Source: Piscinibacter sp. XHJ-5 (GTDB taxonomy: Bacteria; Pseudomonadota; Gammaproteobacteria; Burkholderiales; Burkholderiaceae_C). From it: DNA of 64,000 bases. The translations under genes and the position numbers were made by a program. The DNA lies in contig NZ_CP123228.1 of the NCBI RefSeq assembly GCF_029855045.1, positions 124,001 to 188,000 of the forward strand. Direction: 5' to 3'. The first letter of the stretch is position 1. Each line of letters opens with the position of its first letter. Below, piece by piece: positions 1-6,682 of this stretch. The notes under the pieces are model-generated. The model searched no databases. It saw nothing but the letters and a program-made list of their open reading frames with translations, and was not told the origin of the DNA.

Positions 1-573
1 GGCGATGGCGATCTGGTTGACCATCTTTGCGAGCTGTCCTGCACCGCTTTCGCCGAGCAGCGTCACCGCCTTCGAGAACGCCATCGCGACCGGCTGGATC
101 GCCTCGAAGGCAGCCTTGTCGCCGCCGCACATGACGGTGAGCGCGCCATTGATGGCGCCGAGGTTGCCGCCCGACACCGGCGCGTCGATGAACTGCAGAC
201 CCTGCCCGCGGCCGATGGCGCTGAGCTCGCGCGCGACCGCCGCGGATGCGGTGGTGTGATCGACAAGCACGGCTGCGCGCTTCATGCCGGCGAACGCACC
301 GTCGTCACCCAGCACCACCGAGCGAAGATCGTCGTCGTTGCCGACGCAGGCGAAGACGATGTCGGCGCCTTGTGCTGCCTCGGCTGGCGTCGGCGCGGCG
401 CGGCCGCCGTATTCGGTCACCCACTTCGCGGCCTTCTCGGCGGTGCGGTTGTAGACCGTGACGCGGTGACCCGCGCGCGCAAGGTGCCCGGCCATCGGGT
501 GGCCCATGACACCGAGCCCGAGGAAGGCAACGGTCCTGGGAGCGATCGGTTCGTAGGTCTTGGTGGAGTTCAT
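1..573 (-). CDS. 3-hydroxyisobutyrate dehydrogenase family protein, partial
   Basis: NAD(P)-dependent beta-hydroxyacid dehydrogenase that oxidises or reduces short 3-hydroxy acids in the cytoplasm. Only residues 1-191 are in the window; the C-terminal helical domain lies beyond base 1. The Rossmann fingerprint FLGLGVMGHPMA is at residues 17-28, the substrate-binding DAPVSGG at 130-136 and the catalytic lysine at K183 in GAGQLAKMVNQ. The Asn-Gln that follows the lysine is the form I associate with tartronate semialdehyde and glyoxylate reductases, so 2-hydroxy-3-oxopropionate reductase is an alternative to 3-hydroxyisobutyrate dehydrogenase. The ATG is preceded by a terminator-like hairpin that separates it from pilU. 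The family is certain; the substrate cannot be told. Confidence 0.9.
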   Translation of the reverse strand, partial: MNSTKTYEPIAPRTVAFLGLGVMGHPMAGHLARAGHRVTVYNRTAEKAAKWVTEYGGRAAPTPAEAAQGADIVFACVGNDDDLRSVVLGDDGAFAGMKRAAVLVDHTTASAAVARELSAIGRGQGLQFIDAPVSGGNLGAINGALTVMCGGDKAAFEAIQPVAMAFSKAVTLLGESGAGQLAKMVNQIAIA

Positions 574-586
574 GGGGAGTGCAATG

Positions 587-612
587 AAAACGGCCTCGGA
601 AGAGGCCGTCTT
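587..612 (-). terminator. Rho-independent terminator after pilU
   Basis: An 8-bp perfect stem, ACGGCCTC at 590-597 with GAGGCCGT at 602-609 and a GGAA loop, is followed on the minus strand by TTTT (587-590). It lies 20 bases after the pilU stop and before the dehydrogenase start, so it should end the pilT-pilU transcript. Confidence 0.75.
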
Positions 613-631
613 ATAACAGTGCGGTGTGCGG

Positions 632-1768
632 TCACACGATCGTCAAGTGCTCCGTGCCCGCCGCCAGGTCGCTGCTGCGAGCGCGCTGGCTGTGCAGCTT
701 GATCTGCAGGCGCAGGTCGTTCACCGAGTCGGCGTTGCGAAGCGCATCCTCGTAGGTGACCATGTTGTTCTCGTAGAGGTCGAACAGGCTTTGGTCGAAG
801 GTCTGCATGCCGAGCTCGCGCGAGCGCTTCATGATCTCCTTGATCTCCGCGACCTCGCCCTTGAAGATGAGCTCGGAGATGAGCGGCGTGTTGAGCATGA
901 TCTCCACGGCAGCGATGCGCCCCTTGCCTTCCTGGCGCGGCAGCAGCCGCTGCGACACCAGCGACTTCAGATTCAGCGACAGGTCCATCAGCAACTGCGC
1001 TCGTCGCTCCTCAGGGAAGAAGTTGATGATGCGGTCGAGCGCCTGGTTGGCGCTGTTGGCGTGCAGCGTGGCCATGCACAGGTGACCGGTCTCGGCGAAG
1101 GCCACCGCGTGCTCCATGGTCTCGCGGTCGCGGATTTCGCCCATCAGGATGACGTCGGGCGCCTGGCGCAGGGTGTTCTTCAGTGCCGCGCCCCAGCCTT
1201 CGGTATCGAGGCCGACCTCGCGCTGCGTGACGATGCAGTTCTTGTGCGGATGCACGAACTCCACCGGGTCTTCGATGGTGATGATGTGGCCGAACGAGTT
1301 CTCGTTGCGAAAGTCCACCATCGCGGCCAGGGACGTGCTCTTGCCCGAGCCGGTGGCGCCGACGAAGATGACCAGGCCGCGCTTGGTCATCGCCACGTCC
1401 TTCAGAACCTGCGGCAGGTTGAGGCTGTCGATGGTCGGCAAGGTCTGCGGGATGGTGCGCAGCACCAGGCCGACGTTGCCCTGCTGAACGAAGGCATTGA
1501 CCCGGAACCGCCCGATGCCCTGCGGCGAGATGGCGAAGTTGCACTCCTTCGTCCTCTCGAACTCCGCTGCCTGCTTGTCGTTCATCACCGAGCGCGTCAA
1601 TGCCAGCGTGTGCTGGCCGGTCAGCGGCTGTGGCGACACCTTGGTGACCTTGCCGTCGACCTTGATCGCTGGCGGAAAGTCGGCCGTGAGAAACAGGTCG
1701 GACCCGTTGCGCGACACCATGAGGCGCAGCAGGTCGTTGACGAATTTGGATGCCTGGTCTCTTTCCAT
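632..1768 (-). CDS. pilU: PilU, type IV pilus retraction ATPase
   Basis: Hexameric secretion-type ATPase that works with PilT to retract type IV pili at the inner-membrane base (twitching, adhesion, DNA uptake). The 378 residues have the usual PilU length. Visible motifs are Walker A GATGSGKST (137-145), the Asp box ITIEDPVEF (163-171), Walker B VILMGEIRD (206-214) and the His box GHLCMATLHANSA after it. The C-terminal extension past about residue 345, absent from the 347-residue PilT upstream, marks it as PilU. The ATG at 1768 has the ribosome site GAGGAACGT. It is third in pilT / cyclic-nucleotide-binding gene / pilU, 19 bases after the second, and is followed by a terminator. Confidence 0.96.
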   Translation of the reverse strand: MERDQASKFVNDLLRLMVSRNGSDLFLTADFPPAIKVDGKVTKVSPQPLTGQHTLALTRSVMNDKQAAEFERTKECNFAISPQGIGRFRVNAFVQQGNVGLVLRTIPQTLPTIDSLNLPQVLKDVAMTKRGLVIFVGATGSGKSTSLAAMVDFRNENSFGHIITIEDPVEFVHPHKNCIVTQREVGLDTEGWGAALKNTLRQAPDVILMGEIRDRETMEHAVAFAETGHLCMATLHANSANQALDRIINFFPEERRAQLLMDLSLNLKSLVSQRLLPRQEGKGRIAAVEIMLNTPLISELIFKGEVAEIKEIMKRSRELGMQTFDQSLFDLYENNMVTYEDALRNADSVNDLRLQIKLHSQRARSSDLAAGTEHLTIV

Positions 1769-1787
1769 ACGTTCCTCGCAAGACCTT

Positions 1788-2417
1788 TCAATTCTGCGAC
1801 AGCAAGGCGCTCAGTCGCGCGCTCACCTGGCGTAAGCGCAGTGACAACCTGCGTGACAAGGACGCCAGCAGCGCGACGCCCAGCCGCGGTGCCTGGTTGA
1901 TCATCTCGTCGAGCCGCTTGGCGTCGACGACCGCCAGCGTGCACGGCGTGAGCGTGACGCAAGACGAGAAGCGCGCGCCGGCGTCGAGCAGCGACATCTC
2001 GCCGAGCATGTCACCGGCATGTGCCTCGGCGAGCCGCGCCTTGCCGCCCCACGGCTGGCCGCGATCGACCGACAGCGTGCCGTCGAGCACGATGACCATG
2101 TAGTCGCCGAGCTCGTCCTGGCCGATCACCTCCTGGCCCATCGGCACCTGCACGAACTCGAGGTACTGGCTCATGCGCTGCAGCTCATCGGCGTTGAGTG
2201 CCACCACGTGTCGATCCGCGCCCCACAGGCGCGCGAACATCTCCGCGCCTTGGCGCCGGTCGAAGGCCTGGGCGCCGATGCGCGGCGCACGGTCGCGCCA
2301 CGACGAAAGCGTCTGCGGCGCGTCGGGCGGCTCCTGGTACATCGATGAAAAGAAGCCGGCGTCGTCGCCGGCGCCCGAGCCGGGGGCGCGCTTGATGCGG
2401 GCCAGCAGGCGCTTCAC
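1788..2417 (-). CDS. Cyclic nucleotide-binding domain protein between pilT and pilU
   Basis: A 209-residue protein with one cNMP-binding (CRP-like) domain at about residues 70-185. The phosphate-binding cassette is seen as GDMLGEMSLLDAGARFSS. No DNA-binding helix-turn-helix follows; the C-terminus is an Arg/Leu-rich helix (LSRRLSLRLRQVSARL). It is therefore more likely a regulatory partner than a transcription factor. The start is GTG, 12 bases after the pilT stop, and pilU begins 19 bases after its end, so the three genes form one operon. That position suggests it senses a nucleotide (cAMP or c-di-GMP) and adjusts the retraction motors. This is an inference from context. The ligand is unknown. 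Confidence 0.85.
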   Translation of the reverse strand: MKRLLARIKRAPGSGAGDDAGFFSSMYQEPPDAPQTLSSWRDRAPRIGAQAFDRRQGAEMFARLWGADRHVVALNADELQRMSQYLEFVQVPMGQEVIGQDELGDYMVIVLDGTLSVDRGQPWGGKARLAEAHAGDMLGEMSLLDAGARFSSCVTLTPCTLAVVDAKRLDEMINQAPRLGVALLASLSRRLSLRLRQVSARLSALLSQN

Positions 2418-2429
2418 GTGTCGCTCGTT

Positions 2430-3473
2430 TCAGCCGGGGAAGTTCTCCGGGAACTTGGCTTTGCCGCGCGCCTCCGCAGGGGAGATGATGTTGCGGCGAA
2501 CCAGGTCGGCAAGGTTCTGGTCGAGCGTCTGCATTCCCATGCTGTTGCCGGTCTGGATCGCGGAGTACATCTGGGCGACCTTGTTCTCGCGGATGAGGTT
2601 GCGGATGGCGGCGGTGCCCAGCATGATCTCGTGCGCCGCCACTCGCCCGGAGCCGTCCTTCAGCTTGCACAGCGTCTGGGAGATCACCGCCACCAGCGAC
2701 TCCGACAGCATGGCGCGAACCATCTCCTTCTCGGCCGCGGGGAAGACGTCGACGATGCGGTCCACCGTCTTCGCGGCGCTTGACGTATGCAGCGTGCCGA
2801 ACACCAGGTGCCCGGTTTCCGCCGCCGTGAGGGCCAGGCGGATGGTCTCGAGGTCGCGCATTTCGCCGACCAGGATGGCATCGGGATCCTCGCGCAGCGC
2901 CGAGCGCAGCGCATTGGCGAAGCTCAGCGTGTGCGGACCGACCTCGCGCTGGTTGATCAGGCACTTCTTCGATTCGTGCACGAACTCGATCGGGTCTTCC
3001 ACCGTCAGCACGTGGCCGTATTCGTTCTCGTTGAGGTGGTTCACCATGGCGGCCAGCGTGGTCGACTTGCCCGAGCCGGTGGGGCCGGTCACCAGGACCA
3101 TGCCGCGCGGCTTCAGGGCCAGGTCGGCGAACACCTTGGGTGCGGCCAGCTGCTCGAGGGTGAGGATCTTCGACGGAATGGTCCGGAACACCGCGCCGGC
3201 GCCGCGGTTCTGATTGAACGCGTTGACGCGAAAGCGCGCGAGGCCCTGGATCTCGAAGGAGAAGTCGCACTCCAGCGTCTCTTCGTACGACTTGCGCTGC
3301 GAGTCGTTCATGATGTCGTACACCATGTCGTGCACCTGCTTGTGCTCGAGCGGGTCGACGTTGATGCGGCGCACGTCGCCGTGCACCCGGATCATCGGGG
3401 GCAATCCGGCTGACAGGTGCAGGTCCGACGCCTTGTTCTTGACCGAGAACGCCAGCAGTTGGGTGATGTCCAT
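2430..3473 (-). CDS. pilT: PilT, type IV pilus retraction ATPase
   Basis: Main retraction motor of type IV pili: a cytoplasmic hexameric ATPase that depolymerises pilin. The length of 347 residues is typical. Motifs in order are Walker A GPTGSGKST, the Asp box LTVEDPIEFVHES, Walker B AILVGEMRD and the His box ETGHLVFGTLHTSSA. The AIRNLIRE signature needed for retraction is present as AIRNLIREN. The ATG is at 3473. It is the first gene of the pilT-pilU operon and is divergent from the yggS-like gene, with 62 bases between their starts. This pilT/yggS divergence is common in betaproteobacteria. Confidence 0.97.
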   Translation of the reverse strand: MDITQLLAFSVKNKASDLHLSAGLPPMIRVHGDVRRINVDPLEHKQVHDMVYDIMNDSQRKSYEETLECDFSFEIQGLARFRVNAFNQNRGAGAVFRTIPSKILTLEQLAAPKVFADLALKPRGMVLVTGPTGSGKSTTLAAMVNHLNENEYGHVLTVEDPIEFVHESKKCLINQREVGPHTLSFANALRSALREDPDAILVGEMRDLETIRLALTAAETGHLVFGTLHTSSAAKTVDRIVDVFPAAEKEMVRAMLSESLVAVISQTLCKLKDGSGRVAAHEIMLGTAAIRNLIRENKVAQMYSAIQTGNSMGMQTLDQNLADLVRRNIISPAEARGKAKFPENFPG

Positions 3474-3535
3474 GAGGGGGTGTGTGGCGCGCGAGGGCGT
3501 CGAGCGCGAGGGGCCTGCGGGATACTCGACGCATT

Positions 3536-4222
3536 ATGGCGACGATCCCCAACAACATACAACAAGTGCGCGCTCGCATTGCCGCCTCGTGTGCAGAGGC
3601 CCAACGGCCCGTGGAAAGCGTCACATTGCTCGTCGTCGCCAAGACCTTTCCCGCGCGCGCCGTGCGACAGGCGTTCGATGCCGGCGAGCGCGTGTTCGGC
3701 GAGAACTACGTGCAGGAGGCGATCGACAAGATGGAAGCGCTCGCCGATCTGCGCGAGCAGCTCGAGTGGCATCTGATCGGGCCGCTGCAAGGCAACAAGA
3801 CACGCATCGTCGCCGAGCACTTCGACTGGGTGCATTCGGTCGATCGATTGAAGATCGCACAGCGCCTGTCCGCGCAACGACCGATGCAGCTGCCGCCGCT
3901 GCAGATGTGCCTGCAGGTCAACATCAGCGGCGAGCAGAGCAAGAGCGGCCTGGCGCCGGACGAAGTGCTGCGTGTCGCGCGCGAGGTGGTCGGCCTGCCC
4001 CGTGTGCGTCTGCGCGGCCTGATGGCCATCCCCGAACCGGCGTCGACGCACGAAGCGCAGCGGCGGCCTCACGCGGCCCTGCGAGAGCTTTTGCAGCGCC
4101 TGCAGCGCGAGGGCCTCGCGGTGGACACCTTGTCGATGGGCATGACGGCCGACCTCGAAGCGGCGATTCTCGAAGGCGCGACGATCGTTCGCGTCGGCAC
4201 GGCCATCTTCGGCGCGCGATAG
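3536..4222 (+). CDS. YggS/PROSC family PLP homeostasis protein
   Basis: Single-domain pyridoxal-5'-phosphate protein (228 residues) of the YggS/PLPBP family, which buffers free PLP and affects amino- and keto-acid pools; no enzymatic reaction is known. The PLP lysine lies in LLVVAKTFPA near the N-terminus. The other family blocks are FGENYVQEA, WHLIGPLQGNK, LQVNISGEQSKSG, LRGLMAIP and LSMGMTADLEAAI. Upstream in-frame starts exist, but the ATG at 3536 (MATIPNNIQQ) gives the family's usual N-terminus. It is divergent from pilT and convergent with the EamA gene, whose stop lies 27 bases away. Confidence 0.95.
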   Translation: MATIPNNIQQVRARIAASCAEAQRPVESVTLLVVAKTFPARAVRQAFDAGERVFGENYVQEAIDKMEALADLREQLEWHLIGPLQGNKTRIVAEHFDWVHSVDRLKIAQRLSAQRPMQLPPLQMCLQVNISGEQSKSGLAPDEVLRVAREVVGLPRVRLRGLMAIPEPASTHEAQRRPHAALRELLQRLQREGLAVDTLSMGMTADLEAAILEGATIVRVGTAIFGAR

Positions 4223-4249
4223 GTCGGCGGCAAGCGGCGAGCCGTCAAC

Positions 4250-5143
4250 CTAGGCCGATTGCCATCGTCGGGGCGTGCCGCGCCAGAAGACGGCGACGTT
4301 TCCCGCTGCGACGAGGCCCAATCCGAACAGCGCCGACAGGGTCCATGCATACCCCTCGACGAGGGCCGATACGTTCAGCGCCACCACGGGAAACAGCACC
4401 GTGCAATACGCCGCCCGATCCGCGCCCAGGCGGCCGACGAGCGTGAGGTAGGCGGTGAAACCGATCACCGAGCCGGGAATGGCGAGGTAGAGCCACGCAC
4501 CGATGTACTGCATGGAGGTATCGAAGCGCATCGGCTGTCCCGTCACCACCGCGTATGCGGCGATCACTGTCGCGCCCACCAGCATCGCCCAGGCATTGGT
4601 CTGCAGCGGCGTCTGTCCTTGCCGCTGCATCGCGCCTGACAGCAGGTTGCCGAGCGAGAAGCAGCAGGTGCCGGCCAAGGCCAGCGCGAGGCCCCACAAG
4701 GTCTGCGGCCGGTCCAGGTCCTTGGCGACCTCGGTGCCGAACAGCAGCAGCAGGCCGGCGAGCCCCAACCCGCCGCCCACCAGCACGCGCGGTGCCAGCG
4801 GCTGACGCAGGAACAGCCGTCCGTTCAGTGCGTTCCACAGGGGCGCCGTCGAGAAGCAGACGGCGATGAGCCCGCTGGCGATCCACTGGCTCGCGTGCAG
4901 GAAGCACATGAAGTTGACGCAGAACAGGGCAAGGCCTTGCCCCAGCAGCAGCGGCCCGATGCGGCGCGGCGGCAGGCGCAGCTCGCGCCGCCAGGCGAGC
5001 CATGCGACGAGCACCGCTGCGGCAAGCCAGAAGCGGTACGCGATGGACCACGGGATCGGCACCTCGCCGATCTGCAGCTTCAGTGCGATCCAGGTCGTGC
5101 CCCAGATCAGCACGGTGAGCAGGTAGAGCAAGGCAGTGGCCAT
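4250..5143 (-). CDS. EamA/DMT family inner-membrane transporter
   Basis: A 297-residue protein with two EamA repeats and about ten hydrophobic segments, the build of RhaT/YdcZ-type drug/metabolite exporters. The first helix has the family start (LTVLIWGTTWIALK), and repeat two begins near LALALAGTCCFSLGN. Reading upstream from the ATG at 5143 gives low-quality Arg-rich sequence, so I take this ATG as the start. It is divergent from an AraC regulator with 102 bases between starts, a common arrangement of exporter and its own regulator. The substrate is unknown; amino acids or related metabolites are usual for the family. Confidence 0.9.
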   Translation of the reverse strand: MATALLYLLTVLIWGTTWIALKLQIGEVPIPWSIAYRFWLAAAVLVAWLAWRRELRLPPRRIGPLLLGQGLALFCVNFMCFLHASQWIASGLIAVCFSTAPLWNALNGRLFLRQPLAPRVLVGGGLGLAGLLLLFGTEVAKDLDRPQTLWGLALALAGTCCFSLGNLLSGAMQRQGQTPLQTNAWAMLVGATVIAAYAVVTGQPMRFDTSMQYIGAWLYLAIPGSVIGFTAYLTLVGRLGADRAAYCTVLFPVVALNVSALVEGYAWTLSALFGLGLVAAGNVAVFWRGTPRRWQSA

Positions 5144-5245
5144 GGCACCGAGTCTGCGCGCGGGGCGTCGTGCCGGCTGGCAGGAACTTGCGCATTTGCG
5201 GCGGATGCCGTCCCCGGCGCAGGCGCGCGACGTAAGCTCGCGGCC

Positions 5246-6154
5246 ATGGAAGCGGCCATCACACAACTCGACGTCGGCGCCGCGCTGCTGCGCTCGCGCG
5301 CCCGGCTGCGCCGTGCCGCAGCGCTGCCGGCCGGCGTGTGGGTGGCCCACTGGGGCAACGCGGACACCCAGACGGCGTACCTGAAGCCCAGCCACCACAC
5401 CTTGTCGTTCTATCTGGAGGGCGGACACGCCGTCCGCTGTCACCAGGCGCCCTCGGCGCGCGGCGAGCCCGGCAGCCTGTGCCTGCTGCCGGCCGGCCAC
5501 GAGTCGCACTGGGATGTCAATGGCTCGCTGCAGCTATTGCACGTCTACCTGCCGACGCTGCAGTGGGCCCAGGCGGCGGAGCGTTGGTTCGAGCTCGATC
5601 CGCGCTCGGCCACGCTGGCCGAGCGCATCTATTTCCACGACGAGGGGCTTGCATCCTTGTGTGGACGCATCGCGGCGCTCGACTGGCGCGGCACGGGAGA
5701 GGCGCTGTTGCTGCAGCAGCTCACGCTCGACTTGCAGGCCCGGCTGTTGATGTCGCAGACCGTGCATCGGCCGCGGCTCGGGCCGGTACGCGGCGGCTTG
5801 TCGCCGGCGGCGCGGCGACGCGTGCTGGAGAAGATGGAAACCCACCTGCACGAGCGCCTCGACCTGGCCGAGCTCGCACGGGTCGCCTGCCTGTCCGAAT
5901 TCCACTTCGCGCGCATGTTCAAGACCAGCTTCGGCACGAGCCCGCATGCGTGGGTGATGCAGCGGCGGCTCGAACGCGCGCGACGGCTGCTCGCACAAGG
6001 CCATGCGACGCTCGACGAGGTGGTGCAACGCTGCGGCTACGCGCACCTGTCGCACCTGAACGCGGCATTGAAGCGGGCCGGCCTGCCCTCGGCCTCGGCG
6101 GTGCGTCAGATGGCCAGCGCGGTGACGTTCTTCACTTCCTCCATCACCGCGTAG
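5246..6154 (+). CDS. AraC family transcriptional regulator
   Basis: A 302-residue regulator with an N-terminal cupin-like sensing region (about 20-190) and a C-terminal double helix-turn-helix (about 200-295). In the latter, LDLAELARVACLSEFHFARMFKTSFGTSP is readable as two segments, LAELARVACLSEFHFARMF and KTSFGTSPHAWV, with GYAHLSHLNAALKRAGLP as the second HTH. The ATG at 5246 follows a weak ribosome site. It probably controls the divergent EamA transporter. Its last 49 bases overlap, in antisense, the end of the Lrp gene. The inducer is unknown. Confidence 0.88.
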   Translation: MEAAITQLDVGAALLRSRARLRRAAALPAGVWVAHWGNADTQTAYLKPSHHTLSFYLEGGHAVRCHQAPSARGEPGSLCLLPAGHESHWDVNGSLQLLHVYLPTLQWAQAAERWFELDPRSATLAERIYFHDEGLASLCGRIAALDWRGTGEALLLQQLTLDLQARLLMSQTVHRPRLGPVRGGLSPAARRRVLEKMETHLHERLDLAELARVACLSEFHFARMFKTSFGTSPHAWVMQRRLERARRLLAQGHATLDEVVQRCGYAHLSHLNAALKRAGLPSASAVRQMASAVTFFTSSITA

Positions 6155-6588
6155 GTGCGGGTCTCGCGCACGCCGGGGAGGGTCCAGATGACCGATCCGA
6201 TGAACTCCCGATAGGCCGTCATGTTGGCCACCCGGGTCTTCAGCAGGTAGTCGAACCCGCCGGCAACCAGGTGGCACTCGAGGATCTCGGGTCGAACCTG
6301 CACCGCGGCCTTGAAGTTGTCCATCACGTCGTGCACCGTGCGGTCGAGCAGGATCTCGACGAACACCAGCAGTCCCGCCCCGAGCTTCGCCGGGTTGAGC
6401 TTGGCCTCGTAGCCGAGGATGAAGCCATCGCGCGTGAGCCGCTTGACGCGCTCGAGCACCGCGGTGGGCGACAGGTGCACTTCCTCGGCCAGCTTGAGGT
6501 TGGAAATGCGCCCGTCCTTCTGCAGCACGCGCAGAATCTTGGCGTCGATCTTGTCGATGCCCGCCAGGGACGAGGGGTCGTTGGGCAT
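6106..6588 (-). CDS. Lrp/AsnC family regulator, likely proline-responsive
   Basis: A 160-residue Lrp-type regulator: an N-terminal winged HTH (IDKIDAKILRVLQKDGRIS, then LKLAEEVHLSPTAVLERVKR) and a C-terminal RAM domain (about 75-150) that binds the amino-acid effector and forms the octamer. It is divergent from putA with 94 bases between. That PutA lacks its own ribbon-helix-helix repressor domain, so this protein is the natural candidate for the activator of proline catabolism, as PutR/PutP-linked Lrp proteins are in other proteobacteria. The role is inferred from position. The 3' end overlaps the AraC gene in antisense. Confidence 0.92.
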   Translation of the reverse strand: MPNDPSSLAGIDKIDAKILRVLQKDGRISNLKLAEEVHLSPTAVLERVKRLTRDGFILGYEAKLNPAKLGAGLLVFVEILLDRTVHDVMDNFKAAVQVRPEILECHLVAGGFDYLLKTRVANMTAYREFIGSVIWTLPGVRETRTYAVMEEVKNVTALAI

Positions 6589-6630
6589 GCTGAATTTCCG
6601 GAAGTTTAAGCAAGCTTCTTTGGAGATAAA

Positions 6631-6657
6631 TGCTAGACCCGACGAACTAACCTAGCA
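6631..6657. promoter_or_regulatory. Inverted repeat in the lrp/putA divergent region
   Basis: A perfect inverted repeat TGCTAG-N15-CTAGCA (6631-6636 and 6652-6657) with a third CTAG at 6665. The 94-base spacer is much more AT-rich than its surroundings and also holds TTCCGGAA. Lrp proteins bind such AT-rich, phased, partly palindromic sites, so this is a likely Lrp operator acting on putA and on lrp itself. Confidence 0.5.
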
Positions 6658-6682
6658 AGTAATTCTAGCGAGGTGACCTCTC

